This document shows, piece after piece, positions 1-6,973 of a stretch of DNA of 9,825 nucleotides. This DNA is from an uncultured Sutterella sp. (lineage in GTDB: Bacteria > Pseudomonadota > Gammaproteobacteria > Burkholderiales > Burkholderiaceae_F). A program made the position numbers and the translations under genes. Location: contig CAJKSP010000064.1 in assembly GCA_905202595.1 (NCBI GenBank), positions 1-9,825 on the forward strand, given 5' to 3'. Below the pieces are notes generated by a model that was not told where the DNA came from, did not search any database, and saw only the letters and a program-made list of their open reading frames with translations. Position 1 is the stretch's first letter. Each line of letters starts with the position of its first letter.

Positions 1-410
1 CCGGAGATCCCCCGGGGGCGCAAGATTCACCAAAAGTTCCGAAGAGCCTTTTTTTTTGCCCTGAAGCTTTTGGTTCGTTGGCACAGACTTCAAGGAGCAA
101 TGCCTTAGCAATGCAGAGTGGCTATCACCACCATTTGCGGGCTTCTTCTGCAGCGCATTTTTTTCCGCTAGACGCGTTTTCGTTTCTCATGAACATTTCA
201 TTTGGCGTCAAGCCGAAGACGGCGACTTGCAACCTGAAGCAGCGTTCTGGCGCAATGCTTAGGCAGAAAGCCGATGGCAATTTGATAGCTAATTTCTATA
301 GCTAGTTCTGGGGGTTAACGCCGAGATATTGAAGCGCAGCCAAATAGTACTAAGGAAGCGTTCACTTTCATGCTTTTAATTTTTTTGCAGGGATTTTCAA
401 TTAAAAAACT

Positions 411-439
411 CAAGTCTAAATCATTGAGAATGAGACTTG
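411..439. repeat. Nested inverted repeat upstream of the molybdoenzyme operon
   Basis: The outer arms CAAGTCT (411-417) and AGACTTG (433-439) are perfect reverse complements of each other. Between them lies a second, slightly offset inverted repeat, TCATT-GAG-AATGA (421-433), which shares one base with the right arm. The element sits about 200 bases before the start codon in an AT-rich stretch. It could be an operator for a dimeric regulator or the stem of a leader RNA. No regulator family is identified. Confidence 0.4.
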
Positions 440-462
440 CTTTCATATGCGGCGTCTAGGGG

Positions 463-479
463 TATTCATTTTATGAATA
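463..479. promoter_or_regulatory. 17-bp perfect palindrome, candidate operator
   Basis: TATTCAT-TTT-ATGAATA is a perfect inverted repeat with 7-base arms and a 3-base centre. Copies of TAGGGG lie on either side, at 457-462 and 484-489. Its size and symmetry fit a homodimeric transcription factor site. It does not match the FNR consensus (TTGAT-N4-ATCAA), and I cannot assign it to another known regulator. It lies about 157 bases upstream of the catalytic subunit's start codon, so control of that operon is the obvious guess. Confidence 0.4.
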
Positions 480-564
480 GCGATAGGGGCTGATCTCGTG
501 TTTTTGCGGATTCTTGCGTCTTCTTGGGGTCGCAAAGATGACTTTAAGTATCCGCCGCAGCTGC

Positions 565-601
565 CGCGAAGGCGCGCCGCCAGTGCGGCGGCGCTTTCGC
601 G
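565..601 (+). other. Stable GC-rich leader hairpin
   Basis: CGCGAAG-GCGC-GCCGC (565-580) pairs with GCGGC-G-GCGC-TTTCGCG (585-601) around a CAGT loop. The stem is about 16 bp, with one bulged G and one G-U pair. It ends some 25 bases before the Shine-Dalgarno sequence of the molybdoenzyme gene. No T-run follows on the + strand, so it is not a classical intrinsic terminator. A role in leader attenuation, mRNA stability or translation is possible but unproven. Confidence 0.5.
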
Positions 602-625
602 TTGGCGGATCGTCAATCGAGAGAA

Positions 626-629
626 GGAG
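626..629 (+). promoter_or_regulatory. Shine-Dalgarno GGAG that sets the start at 636
   Basis: The GGAG lies in the context AGAAGGAG, six bases before the ATG at 636. A second in-frame ATG at 630 would directly abut it, so 636 is preferred. The choice also places the twin-arginine motif at residues 13-14, where a Tat signal needs it. Confidence 0.75.
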
Positions 630-635
630 ATGCAA

Positions 636-3233
636 ATGAAGCGAACTCAAGCGGCCGGACCGGCCGTTTCCCGTCGAGCGTTTCTGGGCGCCGCAGGCGC
701 CGCAGCAAGCGCTGGCGCTCTGGGGCTTCCATGGTCAGCCGTACAGGCAGAAGTGGAGCGGCTGAAGCAGGAGGGATGGGAGGCTCATCCTACGGCCTGC
801 TGCATGTGCGGCGCACGCTGCGGCCTGTTGGTGATGAAGAAGAAAGGCGAGCCGCAGTCAATGCAAACTGTGAGAGTGATGCCCAATCCCAGCCATCCGC
901 AGCGTGGCTATTGCGGACGCGGCGCCCAAGCCATTTGGGCTTGGCAGCATCCGTTGCGTCTCAAAAAGCCGCTCAAGCGCGTCGGCGAGCGCGGTGAAGG
1001 CCGATTCGAGGAAATCTCCTGGGACCAAGCGCTCAATGAAATTGCCGCCAAGGTCAAGGCGATTGCAGAACAGTACGGCGAACGAGCCGTCTGCCTTACC
1101 AGCCACAATTTCACGGCCTATCAGAATTGGTTTGCAGCGCCTTTCGGCACGCCTAATGTCATCAATCATTCAGCGACTTGCAATTCGGCGTCGACTCTGG
1201 CGCGCCGCGCCGTTTTCGGACCGACTTTCTCGGGACTTGGCCTTGTCGAGCCTGACTATGCTCATGCACGCTGCCTCCTTCTCGTCGGCCGCACAGTGCA
1301 GTGCGCTGTCGGCGTGCATGCATCGATTGCGGCAGCGCGCGATCGGGGCTGCCGCGTGATCTTCGTCGATCCTCGCATGCCGCAAGCAGGCTTTGCCAAT
1401 TCGGTCTGGCTGCCGATTCGGCCAGGCACTGATGCGGCATTTCTGCATGCGCTTATCTATGTAGGCCGCCGCGAGCAGCTCATTGATTCCGCGTGGCTCA
1501 TGCACTGGACGAACGCCGCTTATCTGGTGGGCGAAGATCTGATGCCAGTGACGGAAGCTGTTCTGAAGGCAGGCGGCAGCAGCCGGCGCTATGCCGTGAT
1601 TGACAAGCAGACAGGCGAATTAGCGCTTCAGGGGCCGATTCTCAATGACAAAGGCCAGCCTGCAGGGTTTGATGAAGATCCGATGCGCACGCTGGACCTT
1701 GAATGGCGCGGCGAGCTCGAGGCAGCCGACGGCAGAAAAATTCGCGCCCGCACGGCCTATCTTGCCTTCTGCGAAGTGAATGACAAATATGCGCCCGAAT
1801 CGGCTGCGCAGATTACGGGCATTCCGGCAGAGACGATCGTCAGAACGGCGCGGGAGTTTTTTGAGCTCGGCGGCGTTTGCGATGACGGCTGGTATTCATC
1901 TCGAAACGCCAATGACGTCGAAGCCTACATGATGATGAACATCATCAATCTCTTTACTGGGCGCTTTGACCACAAGGGCGGCCTCGTCATTACAACGGGC
2001 GGCGGCTACGGCGGCCCTGGCATTCGCGCGCAGGGCGCCAAGCGCATCGGACCTACAGGCGTAGAGTGGGAATTCAAAGGCGGCAAGCCGCTTGACAAGC
2101 AGTATTACCCTGAGGGCATCGGCACGCTCTGGAGCGTCTTTGAGGCGATGGAAGCCGGAAAGCCCTATCCGATTCGAGCGCTCTTTATGACCGGCTGCTC
2201 GATGTTCCATCGCGAGGCGAATTCCGATCGTCTCATCAAGGCATTCAAAGCGCTCGATCTCATTGTGAGTCAGGACATTCTGCCGCAGGAGTCGAATGAC
2301 TGGGCGGATTACGTGCTGCCTAGCACATTCTTTATGGAGAATCACGAGTACCTCGGCGTCAATTACGCGCGTGACGGCTGGGTTCAAAAGTCGGATCCTC
2401 AGCTTGATCCGCCGCAGGGCTGCGAAGCCCGCCACGACATTTGGCAGTTCCTCGAGATTCTTCGGCGCATTGATCCTGCGCTCGCAGCTCGGGCTGGCTA
2501 CGGTGCGGAAATCAAAGATCGCAAGGCCTGGCAGGACTGGTGGGATCATCAGGTCGTCGATAAGGCCTGGGCAGGCTTCATCGCCAAAAAGAATGCCGCT
2601 AAGGCTGGAGAAGGCGACCGCATTGCTCGGGAAGTCGAGGAAAAGGGCTATGCGCAGACTGCAAAGAAAACCTATGACCAAGTGCCTTATCAGCGGCCCT
2701 TCACTTCGCCGACCGGCAAGGGTGAGATTGTTTCCTTCTACTGCCTCACTGTGCCGTCTGCAAAAGGCATTCTGCCGATTCCGGATCAATACGTCACCAA
2801 GGCCTACACGCAGCCTAAGCCTCGTTCGAATGAATTCATCATTGCTTCGGGCAAGGACAGTGCAACGAATGCCGGCGTGACGCTCTTCACCTGGCCGACG
2901 AAGTTCCTTGGCGATCGCACGCTGTGGATGAATCCCGTCGACGCGGAGCGCCTCGGCATTCAAACGGGCGATGTGGTTGAAGTCGAAGGCCTCGACAACC
3001 GCGTCAAGGGACGCACGAAGGTTACCGTCACAAACCGCGTGATGGCCGGCGTGCTCTTCTCGCACGGCTTTTCAGGCGGCGTGCGCACGAAGAATCTGCC
3101 GCCTGAGTATGAATGGGTGCGGGAAGGCATCAATACGCACTGGTTCGCAACCGGCTATTCGCAAGTCGCCTGCGGCAACATGGCCAACAACGTTTCCGTG
3201 CGCATCACGCGCGTCTCGGGAGGCGAGAAGTAA
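636..3233 (+). CDS. Tat-exported molybdopterin oxidoreductase, catalytic subunit (PsrA/PhsA/TtrA/ArrA-like)
   Basis: This is the catalytic subunit of a respiratory DMSO-reductase-superfamily enzyme of 865 residues. A Tat signal is visible: SRRAFLG at residues 12-18, a hydrophobic Ala/Gly-rich stretch, and a probable cleavage after AVQA at about residue 38, so the enzyme is likely periplasmic. A [4Fe-4S] motif follows (C55-x2-C58-x3-C62-x30-C93). Cys182 in NHSATCNSAS stands where a cysteine ligates molybdenum in the Psr/Phs/Nap-type enzymes. The C-terminal part, from about residue 730, resembles the molybdopterin-dinucleotide-binding domain. Length and sequence feel fall between PsrA/PhsA (about 760) and TtrA (about 1020), near ArrA (about 850), so I do not name a substrate. 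The frame is open upstream to an ATG at 498, but that extension would bury the signal peptide and run through the leader hairpin. The stop TAA is immediately followed by the next gene's ATG. Confidence 0.9.
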   Translation: MKRTQAAGPAVSRRAFLGAAGAAASAGALGLPWSAVQAEVERLKQEGWEAHPTACCMCGARCGLLVMKKKGEPQSMQTVRVMPNPSHPQRGYCGRGAQAIWAWQHPLRLKKPLKRVGERGEGRFEEISWDQALNEIAAKVKAIAEQYGERAVCLTSHNFTAYQNWFAAPFGTPNVINHSATCNSASTLARRAVFGPTFSGLGLVEPDYAHARCLLLVGRTVQCAVGVHASIAAARDRGCRVIFVDPRMPQAGFANSVWLPIRPGTDAAFLHALIYVGRREQLIDSAWLMHWTNAAYLVGEDLMPVTEAVLKAGGSSRRYAVIDKQTGELALQGPILNDKGQPAGFDEDPMRTLDLEWRGELEAADGRKIRARTAYLAFCEVNDKYAPESAAQITGIPAETIVRTAREFFELGGVCDDGWYSSRNANDVEAYMMMNIINLFTGRFDHKGGLVITTGGGYGGPGIRAQGAKRIGPTGVEWEFKGGKPLDKQYYPEGIGTLWSVFEAMEAGKPYPIRALFMTGCSMFHREANSDRLIKAFKALDLIVSQDILPQESNDWADYVLPSTFFMENHEYLGVNYARDGWVQKSDPQLDPPQGCEARHDIWQFLEILRRIDPALAARAGYGAEIKDRKAWQDWWDHQVVDKAWAGFIAKKNAAKAGEGDRIAREVEEKGYAQTAKKTYDQVPYQRPFTSPTGKGEIVSFYCLTVPSAKGILPIPDQYVTKAYTQPKPRSNEFIIASGKDSATNAGVTLFTWPTKFLGDRTLWMNPVDAERLGIQTGDVVEVEGLDNRVKGRTKVTVTNRVMAGVLFSHGFSGGVRTKNLPPEYEWVREGINTHWFATGYSQVACGNMANNVSVRITRVSGGEK

Positions 3234-3818
3234 ATGACTGAAAGAAAGAAACAGCTCGCGCACCTTTTTGACGCGACGCAGTGCATCGGCTGCTCGGCGT
3301 GCATTCTGGCCTGTGCGCAGACGAATTATCCCGATCTTCTGTTCGGCGAAAACGCCGCCTGGGATTCGTTGCCGTCGAACATTCGTCGCGTGACGGTCGA
3401 ACGCGCGCGCCGGCCGGTGCAGGTGCTCGTGCAGTGCCAGCAGTGTGCAGAAGCGCCCTGCATCAAGGTGTGTCCCTTCGGCGCCAATATGCGCGATCCG
3501 GAAACGGGGTTAGTCAAAACGGATCCAAGCCGCTGCGTCGGCTGCGGCTACTGCGTTACAGCGTGTCCTTACGATGTGCGCTGGATGCATCCGAAGACCG
3601 GATTGCCGTCCAAGTGCATGGGAGATGGCTGCGAAGCGCTTGTTCGGGCAGGCGAGCAGCCTGCCTGCGTGGCGGCCTGTCCGGTTTCTGCCCGTCTTTT
3701 CGGCGACGTCAACGATCCTGAGAGCGCCATTTCAAGAAAGCTGGCGAGCACGCGTTCGGAGACGCTCCTTCCGCATAAGGGCACCAAGCCCAACTTCTTC
3801 GTGGTGGTGCAGAAATGA
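3234..3818 (+). CDS. Four-cluster [4Fe-4S] ferredoxin subunit (PsrB/DmsB/TtrB-like)
   Basis: This 194-residue protein is the electron-transfer subunit linking the catalytic subunit to the membrane anchor. It shows sixteen cysteines in four groups: C17-x2-C20-x2-C23-x3-C27, C68-x2-C71-x4-C76-x3-C80, C101-x2-C104-x2-C107-x3-C111, and C128-x4-C133-x11-C145-x3-C149. This is the layout of DmsB/PsrB/NrfC proteins, which carry four [4Fe-4S] clusters. The fourth group is odd: its first pair is spaced by four residues (KCMGDGC) instead of the usual two. There is no signal peptide of its own, as expected for a subunit co-exported with its Tat partner. A good Shine-Dalgarno (GGGAGG, 3218-3223) lies inside the end of the preceding gene, and the ATG directly follows that gene's stop, so translation is likely coupled. 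Confidence 0.92.
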   Translation: MTERKKQLAHLFDATQCIGCSACILACAQTNYPDLLFGENAAWDSLPSNIRRVTVERARRPVQVLVQCQQCAEAPCIKVCPFGANMRDPETGLVKTDPSRCVGCGYCVTACPYDVRWMHPKTGLPSKCMGDGCEALVRAGEQPACVAACPVSARLFGDVNDPESAISRKLASTRSETLLPHKGTKPNFFVVVQK

Positions 3819-4705
3819 CCTTTGAATATCTACAACTCACCGAGCAGGCGGCTGCAAGTCACTGGGGCTGGACGATCGCGCTCTTCCTCTGGCTCGTCGG
3901 ACTCTCGGGCATGAGCCTCTTCCTCAACGCCTGGCTTCGCTCGAAGCTCGTGACCTACATCGCAGCGGCTGCGGGCGTGCTCGGCACGCTGCTCGTGCTC
4001 TCGCACCTGACGCGCATCTGGAATCTTCCCATGGCGGCGATCAACGCGCTGCTCAAGGGGTCGTTCAACTTCACGAGCTGGATGTTCATCGGCATCTGCC
4101 TGCTGGCGGTGCTTTGCATCGTAACGGTGCTGCAGTCGCTCGCGCTCTATTTCTCGACGGCAAAGGGCTCGCGCTGCCCGTTTGCCGAGAGCAGTGCGCT
4201 CGCGTACTTCAATGCCGTGCTCGGCGTTGCCGCAACGATCTACTCTGGCTTCCTCCTCACGCAGGCGCAGGGCGTGCCGCTTTGGAACACGGCCGCGCTG
4301 CCGATCCTCTGGATCTGCTCGGGCCTCGCTTCGGCGATCGGCGCCGCCGAGATCCTCAAGTCGACCGGCAAGTTTGACGGACGCGGCGCGCCCTGGCTCG
4401 GCGGCGCGGCGAACGGCGTGCATGTTGCGGAAGCAATCGTGCTCTTCGCCTTCGTTGCAACCGCGCTCTCTGGCACCCCGGGCGCGCAGGCAGGCGCCGC
4501 CATGCTCCTCAAGGGCGATGCATCGATGCTCTTTTGGGGCGGCGCCGTCGTCGTCGGCATTATCGTGCCGCTTTTCGCCTCCTGGAAGCTCAAGGGGCTT
4601 GAGGGTTCCGGCACGGCGTCGGGCTTCTGCTCCATCGCAGGCGCGCTTGCGCTTCGCGCTTCCGTTCTCTTTGCCGGCTACTTCGATCCGACAATGATGC
4701 TCTGA
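3815..4705 (+). CDS. NrfD/PsrC-type integral membrane subunit
   Basis: This 296-residue hydrophobic protein has about eight predicted transmembrane segments, roughly at residues 19-41, 46-66, 86-112, 129-150, 155-178, 202-222, 238-256 and 270-290. The stretch YSGFLLTQAQG...PLWNTAALPILW near residues 143-167 fits the NrfD/PsrC family, which anchors molybdoenzymes and exchanges electrons with quinones. A DmsC-type anchor is the alternative; SHLTRIWNLPMAAINALL near residue 63 faintly recalls it. Its ATG overlaps the stop of the ferredoxin gene (ATGA, 3815-3818), completing a tightly coupled catalytic-ferredoxin-anchor operon. Codons here end in G or C more consistently than in the catalytic gene. 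The substrate side of the complex would face the periplasm. Confidence 0.88.
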   Translation: MTFEYLQLTEQAAASHWGWTIALFLWLVGLSGMSLFLNAWLRSKLVTYIAAAAGVLGTLLVLSHLTRIWNLPMAAINALLKGSFNFTSWMFIGICLLAVLCIVTVLQSLALYFSTAKGSRCPFAESSALAYFNAVLGVAATIYSGFLLTQAQGVPLWNTAALPILWICSGLASAIGAAEILKSTGKFDGRGAPWLGGAANGVHVAEAIVLFAFVATALSGTPGAQAGAAMLLKGDASMLFWGGAVVVGIIVPLFASWKLKGLEGSGTASGFCSIAGALALRASVLFAGYFDPTMML

Positions 4706-4730
4706 GCGCGCGCTGACTGAGCTTCAAGCA

Positions 4731-4767
4731 AAAGCGCCGCAGATCCGAAAGGGGTCTGCGGCGCTTT
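4731..4767. terminator. Bidirectional rho-independent terminator between convergent units
   Basis: AAAGCGCCGCAGATCC (4731-4746) pairs with GGGTCTGCGGCGCTTT (4752-4767) around a GAAAG loop. This gives a 16-bp stem with a single G-U pair. A short T-run ends the stem on both strands: TTT on the + strand and TTTT on the - strand. It lies between the stop of the membrane-subunit gene and the stop of prmC, so it can terminate both transcripts. Confidence 0.85.
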
Positions 4768-4807
4768 GGCGAGATGGCTGCGGAAAGTGCGTGCGGCTGT
4801 CAACGGC

Positions 4808-5698
4808 TTAGTCAGCACGCCGTCCGAGCGTTACGCGGTCATTGCCGCCATAGTCCTTCTTCGTGCGCACGGCAGCAAAGCCTGCCGCATCGAGCATGGC
4901 GCGGACGTCGGCGCCCTGATCGTAGCCGTGCTCTAAAAGCAGCCAGCCGCCGGGCGCAAGCCGCTTCATGGCGCCGGCCGAAATATCGCGCAGACACTGC
5001 AGGCCGTCGATGCCGTCCGTCAACGCCCCGAGAGGCTCGTTTGTCAGTGCTGCGAGATGTTCGTCATCAGGGCGGATGTAGGGCGGGTTGCTGACGATGA
5101 CGTCAAAGTGCTCGCCTTCCTTCAGAGCGTCCCACCAGATGCCGAGGCGGAAGTCGATGTCGGCGCCAAGCGCTTCGGCGTTGCGCTTGGCTACTTCCAG
5201 AGCGCCTTTCGATGAATCGGTGGCGGTGACGCGGGAGTCTGAAATTTCCAGCGCAAGCGTGATGCCGATGCAGCCGCTGCCTGTGCCAAGATCGAGAATC
5301 AAAGGACGGTCCGGCGCAACGAGAAGCGCTTGCTCGATCAGCACTTCGGTGTCTGGCCGAGGGATGAGGACGTTCTCATTGACGGTGAAGTGGCGGCCGT
5401 AGAACTCTTGGTGCCCCGTGATGTAAGGAATCGGCGTGCCGGCGACGCGCATGTTGACGAACATTTGATAGCGAAGCGCATCAGCGGGCGAAATGGCCTC
5501 GTCGTCATGTGCGATGAGAAATTCCCTGGTTTTGCCGAGCGCGTATGCCAGCAGAAGCGCAGCTTCAAAGCGGCCGACCTGCGGCGCCGCCGCGGCAAGC
5601 TGCGAGCGGATGGTGCTCGAGTCCGGCGGAAGCGTTCCCGGGACAGGTGTCCTGATGTTCTTCATCTTATTTGGTCGATTCAAGTTTGAAGTTGGCAT
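4808..5698 (-). CDS. prmC: Peptide chain release factor N5-glutamine methyltransferase
   Basis: PrmC (HemK) methylates the glutamine of the GGQ motif in class-I release factors, using S-adenosylmethionine. The 296-residue protein shows an N-terminal helical domain followed by a Rossmann methyltransferase domain. LDLGTGSGCIG near residues 135-145 is the SAM-binding motif I, and NPPY at 204-207 is the substrate-glutamine motif. IPRPDTE at 112-118 is also family-typical. It lies 28 bases after prfA, whose product is its substrate, so the two are probably cotranscribed. The start is uncertain: the ATG at 5698 and one at 5665 (285 residues) both lack a clear Shine-Dalgarno, and the first 25 or so residues have no counterpart in E. 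coli PrmC. Confidence 0.95.
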   Translation of the reverse strand: MPTSNLNRPNKMKNIRTPVPGTLPPDSSTIRSQLAAAAPQVGRFEAALLLAYALGKTREFLIAHDDEAISPADALRYQMFVNMRVAGTPIPYITGHQEFYGRHFTVNENVLIPRPDTEVLIEQALLVAPDRPLILDLGTGSGCIGITLALEISDSRVTATDSSKGALEVAKRNAEALGADIDFRLGIWWDALKEGEHFDVIVSNPPYIRPDDEHLAALTNEPLGALTDGIDGLQCLRDISAGAMKRLAPGGWLLLEHGYDQGADVRAMLDAAGFAAVRTKKDYGGNDRVTLGRRAD

Positions 5699-5726
5699 GC
5701 GCGCCGGATTTTAGGGCGCTGTTCAC

Positions 5727-6803
5727 TCAGGCGAGAGAGGCGAGCTCCTCGGCCTGATGCTGCGTCGTCAGCGCGGTGATGAGCTCGTCGAGGTCGCCGT
5801 CAAGCACCTGGTCGAGCTTGTAGAGCGTGAGGTTGATGCGATGATCCGTCACGCGGCCTTGAGGGAAATTGTACGTGCGGATGCGCTCTGAGCGGTCGCC
5901 CGAGCCGATGAGACTCTTGCGTTCACTCGCTTCCTTGGCCTGCTGCTCCTGAACTTGCATGGCGTAGAGGCGCGACGCGAGCACCTGCATGGCGCGGGCT
6001 TTGTTCTGCTGCTGGCTGCGCTCATCTTGGCATTCGACGACAAGGCCTGTTGGAAGGTGAGTGATGCGCACGGCCGAATCTGTCTTCTGAATGTGCTGGC
6101 CGCCGGCGCCGGAGGCGCGGAAGACGTCAATGCGAAGGTCTGCAGGATTGAGGATCACTTCTGACACTTCATCCAGTTCCGGCAGAACCGCCACGGTACA
6201 GGCCGACGTATGAATGCGGCCCTGCGACTCGGTTGCCGGCACGCGCTGAACGCGATGTCCGCCGGATTCGAACTTGAGCTTTGAATAAGCGCCGCGGCCA
6301 ATGATGCGCACGATCACTTCTCGGTAGCCGCCGAGCTCGGATTCGTTCTTGGAGACGATTTCGCTCTTCCAGCCCTGCGCTTCGGCATAGCGCAGGTACA
6401 TGCGTAGCAGATCACCCGCAAAGAGTGCGGATTCGTCGCCGCCGGTGCCGGCGCGGATTTCCAGAAAGATGTTGCGTTCGTCATTGGGGTCCTTCGGCAG
6501 GAGCTGCAGCTGCAGCGTCCGCTCCAGTTCGGCAAGGCGCGCTTTGGCTGCGTCGATTTCTTCCTGAGCGAAGTCCTTCATGTCCGGGTCGTCGAGCATC
6601 TCCTTCGCAGTTTCAAGATCGGCCTCAGCCTTTTCATACTGTGCAATTTCATGCGCGACGGGTTCAATTTCGCTTCGCTCGCGCGAAAGCTCGCGGAAGC
6701 GGTTCATGTCGGCGGCGATTTCAGGCGCAGCGAGCATGCGGTCGATTTCTTCAAGGCGGCGGGAGAGCGAGCCAAGCTTGGCTCGCACGGAGTCGGAAAG
6801 CAT
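5727..6803 (-). CDS. prfA: Peptide chain release factor 1 (RF1)
   Basis: RF1 recognises UAA and UAG stop codons and triggers peptide release on the ribosome. This 358-residue protein is of normal length. The stop-codon-reading tripeptide PAT is at 189-191, within RVPATESQGRIHTSA, and the catalytic GGQ is at 234-236 in a well-conserved stretch. The PAT tripeptide marks RF1 rather than RF2, which has SPF. Its GGQ glutamine (Gln236) is the residue modified by PrmC, encoded directly downstream. The start at 6803 matches the family N-terminus although no strong Shine-Dalgarno precedes it. Confidence 0.97.
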   Translation of the reverse strand: MLSDSVRAKLGSLSRRLEEIDRMLAAPEIAADMNRFRELSRERSEIEPVAHEIAQYEKAEADLETAKEMLDDPDMKDFAQEEIDAAKARLAELERTLQLQLLPKDPNDERNIFLEIRAGTGGDESALFAGDLLRMYLRYAEAQGWKSEIVSKNESELGGYREVIVRIIGRGAYSKLKFESGGHRVQRVPATESQGRIHTSACTVAVLPELDEVSEVILNPADLRIDVFRASGAGGQHIQKTDSAVRITHLPTGLVVECQDERSQQQNKARAMQVLASRLYAMQVQEQQAKEASERKSLIGSGDRSERIRTYNFPQGRVTDHRINLTLYKLDQVLDGDLDELITALTTQHQAEELASLA

Positions 6804-6841
6804 GTTGTATGGGGCAGGAAGTATGGGTGTTCGAAAAGACA

Positions 6842-6871
6842 GAGAATGCGCATTATCAGAAGCGCATTCTC
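6842..6871. repeat. 10-bp inverted repeat between hemA and prfA
   Basis: GAGAATGCGC (6842-6851) and GCGCATTCTC (6862-6871) are perfect reverse complements around a 10-base loop. On the minus strand the stem is followed by TGTCTTTT, so it could be a weak second terminator in tandem with the one at 6883-6911. Alternatively it may be an operator or leader structure for prfA: the loop contains GATAAT on the minus strand, which resembles a -10 box but lacks a good -35. Confidence 0.5.
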
Positions 6872-6882
6872 AGGATAGCGAA

Positions 6883-6911
6883 AAGGGACCGCACGCGAGG
6901 GGCGGTCCCTT
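6883..6911 (-). terminator. Rho-independent terminator downstream of hemA
   Basis: AAGGGACCGC (6883-6892) and GCGGTCCCTT (6902-6911) form a perfect 10-bp stem with a 9-base loop. Read on the minus strand, the stem ends in TTTT, as expected of an intrinsic terminator just past the hemA stop. On the + strand it is followed by GAAAG, so it works in one direction only. It implies that prfA-prmC have a promoter of their own or depend on readthrough. Confidence 0.8.
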
Positions 6912-6973
6912 GAAAGCAAGGCTGCCGGCAGACTGACGCCCTAAGCGGTCCTGCTGCTGCGGCACGGCTGCGG

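Larger units (their letters stand above)
1..497. other. AT-rich region without a supported gene
   Basis: I see no convincing gene here. One frame is open from the window edge to 305, but it has no recognisable motif, no Shine-Dalgarno sequence, a TTG as its first listed start, and runs through a T9 tract at 49-57, so I do not call it. The stretch from about 360 to 480 is clearly poorer in GC than the genes around it. It contains two inverted repeats, listed separately, and a direct repeat of ATAGCTA at 285-291 and 298-304. It probably holds the promoter and operators of the molybdoenzyme operon, but I could not place a convincing -35/-10 pair. Confidence 0.5.

Noticed and set aside
29..74. 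ACCAAAAG (29-36) and CTTTTGGT (67-74) as arms of a terminator around the T9 tract
   Set aside because: The loop is about 30 bases and contains the T-run instead of preceding it, so it does not fit an intrinsic terminator.
78..305. 75-residue + strand open frame in the upstream region
   Set aside because: TTG start, no ribosome-binding site, no motif, and the frame is open back to the window edge through a T9 tract; most likely non-coding.
498..635. N-terminal extension of the molybdoenzyme to an ATG at 498
   Set aside because: It would place 46 residues before the Tat signal, cross the strong hairpin at 565-601, and has no good ribosome-binding site, whereas 636 has AGAAGGAG at proper spacing.
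1896..3065. 389-residue minus-strand open frame
   Set aside because: Lies entirely opposite the conserved molybdoenzyme gene; an antisense shadow produced by GC-rich codon use.
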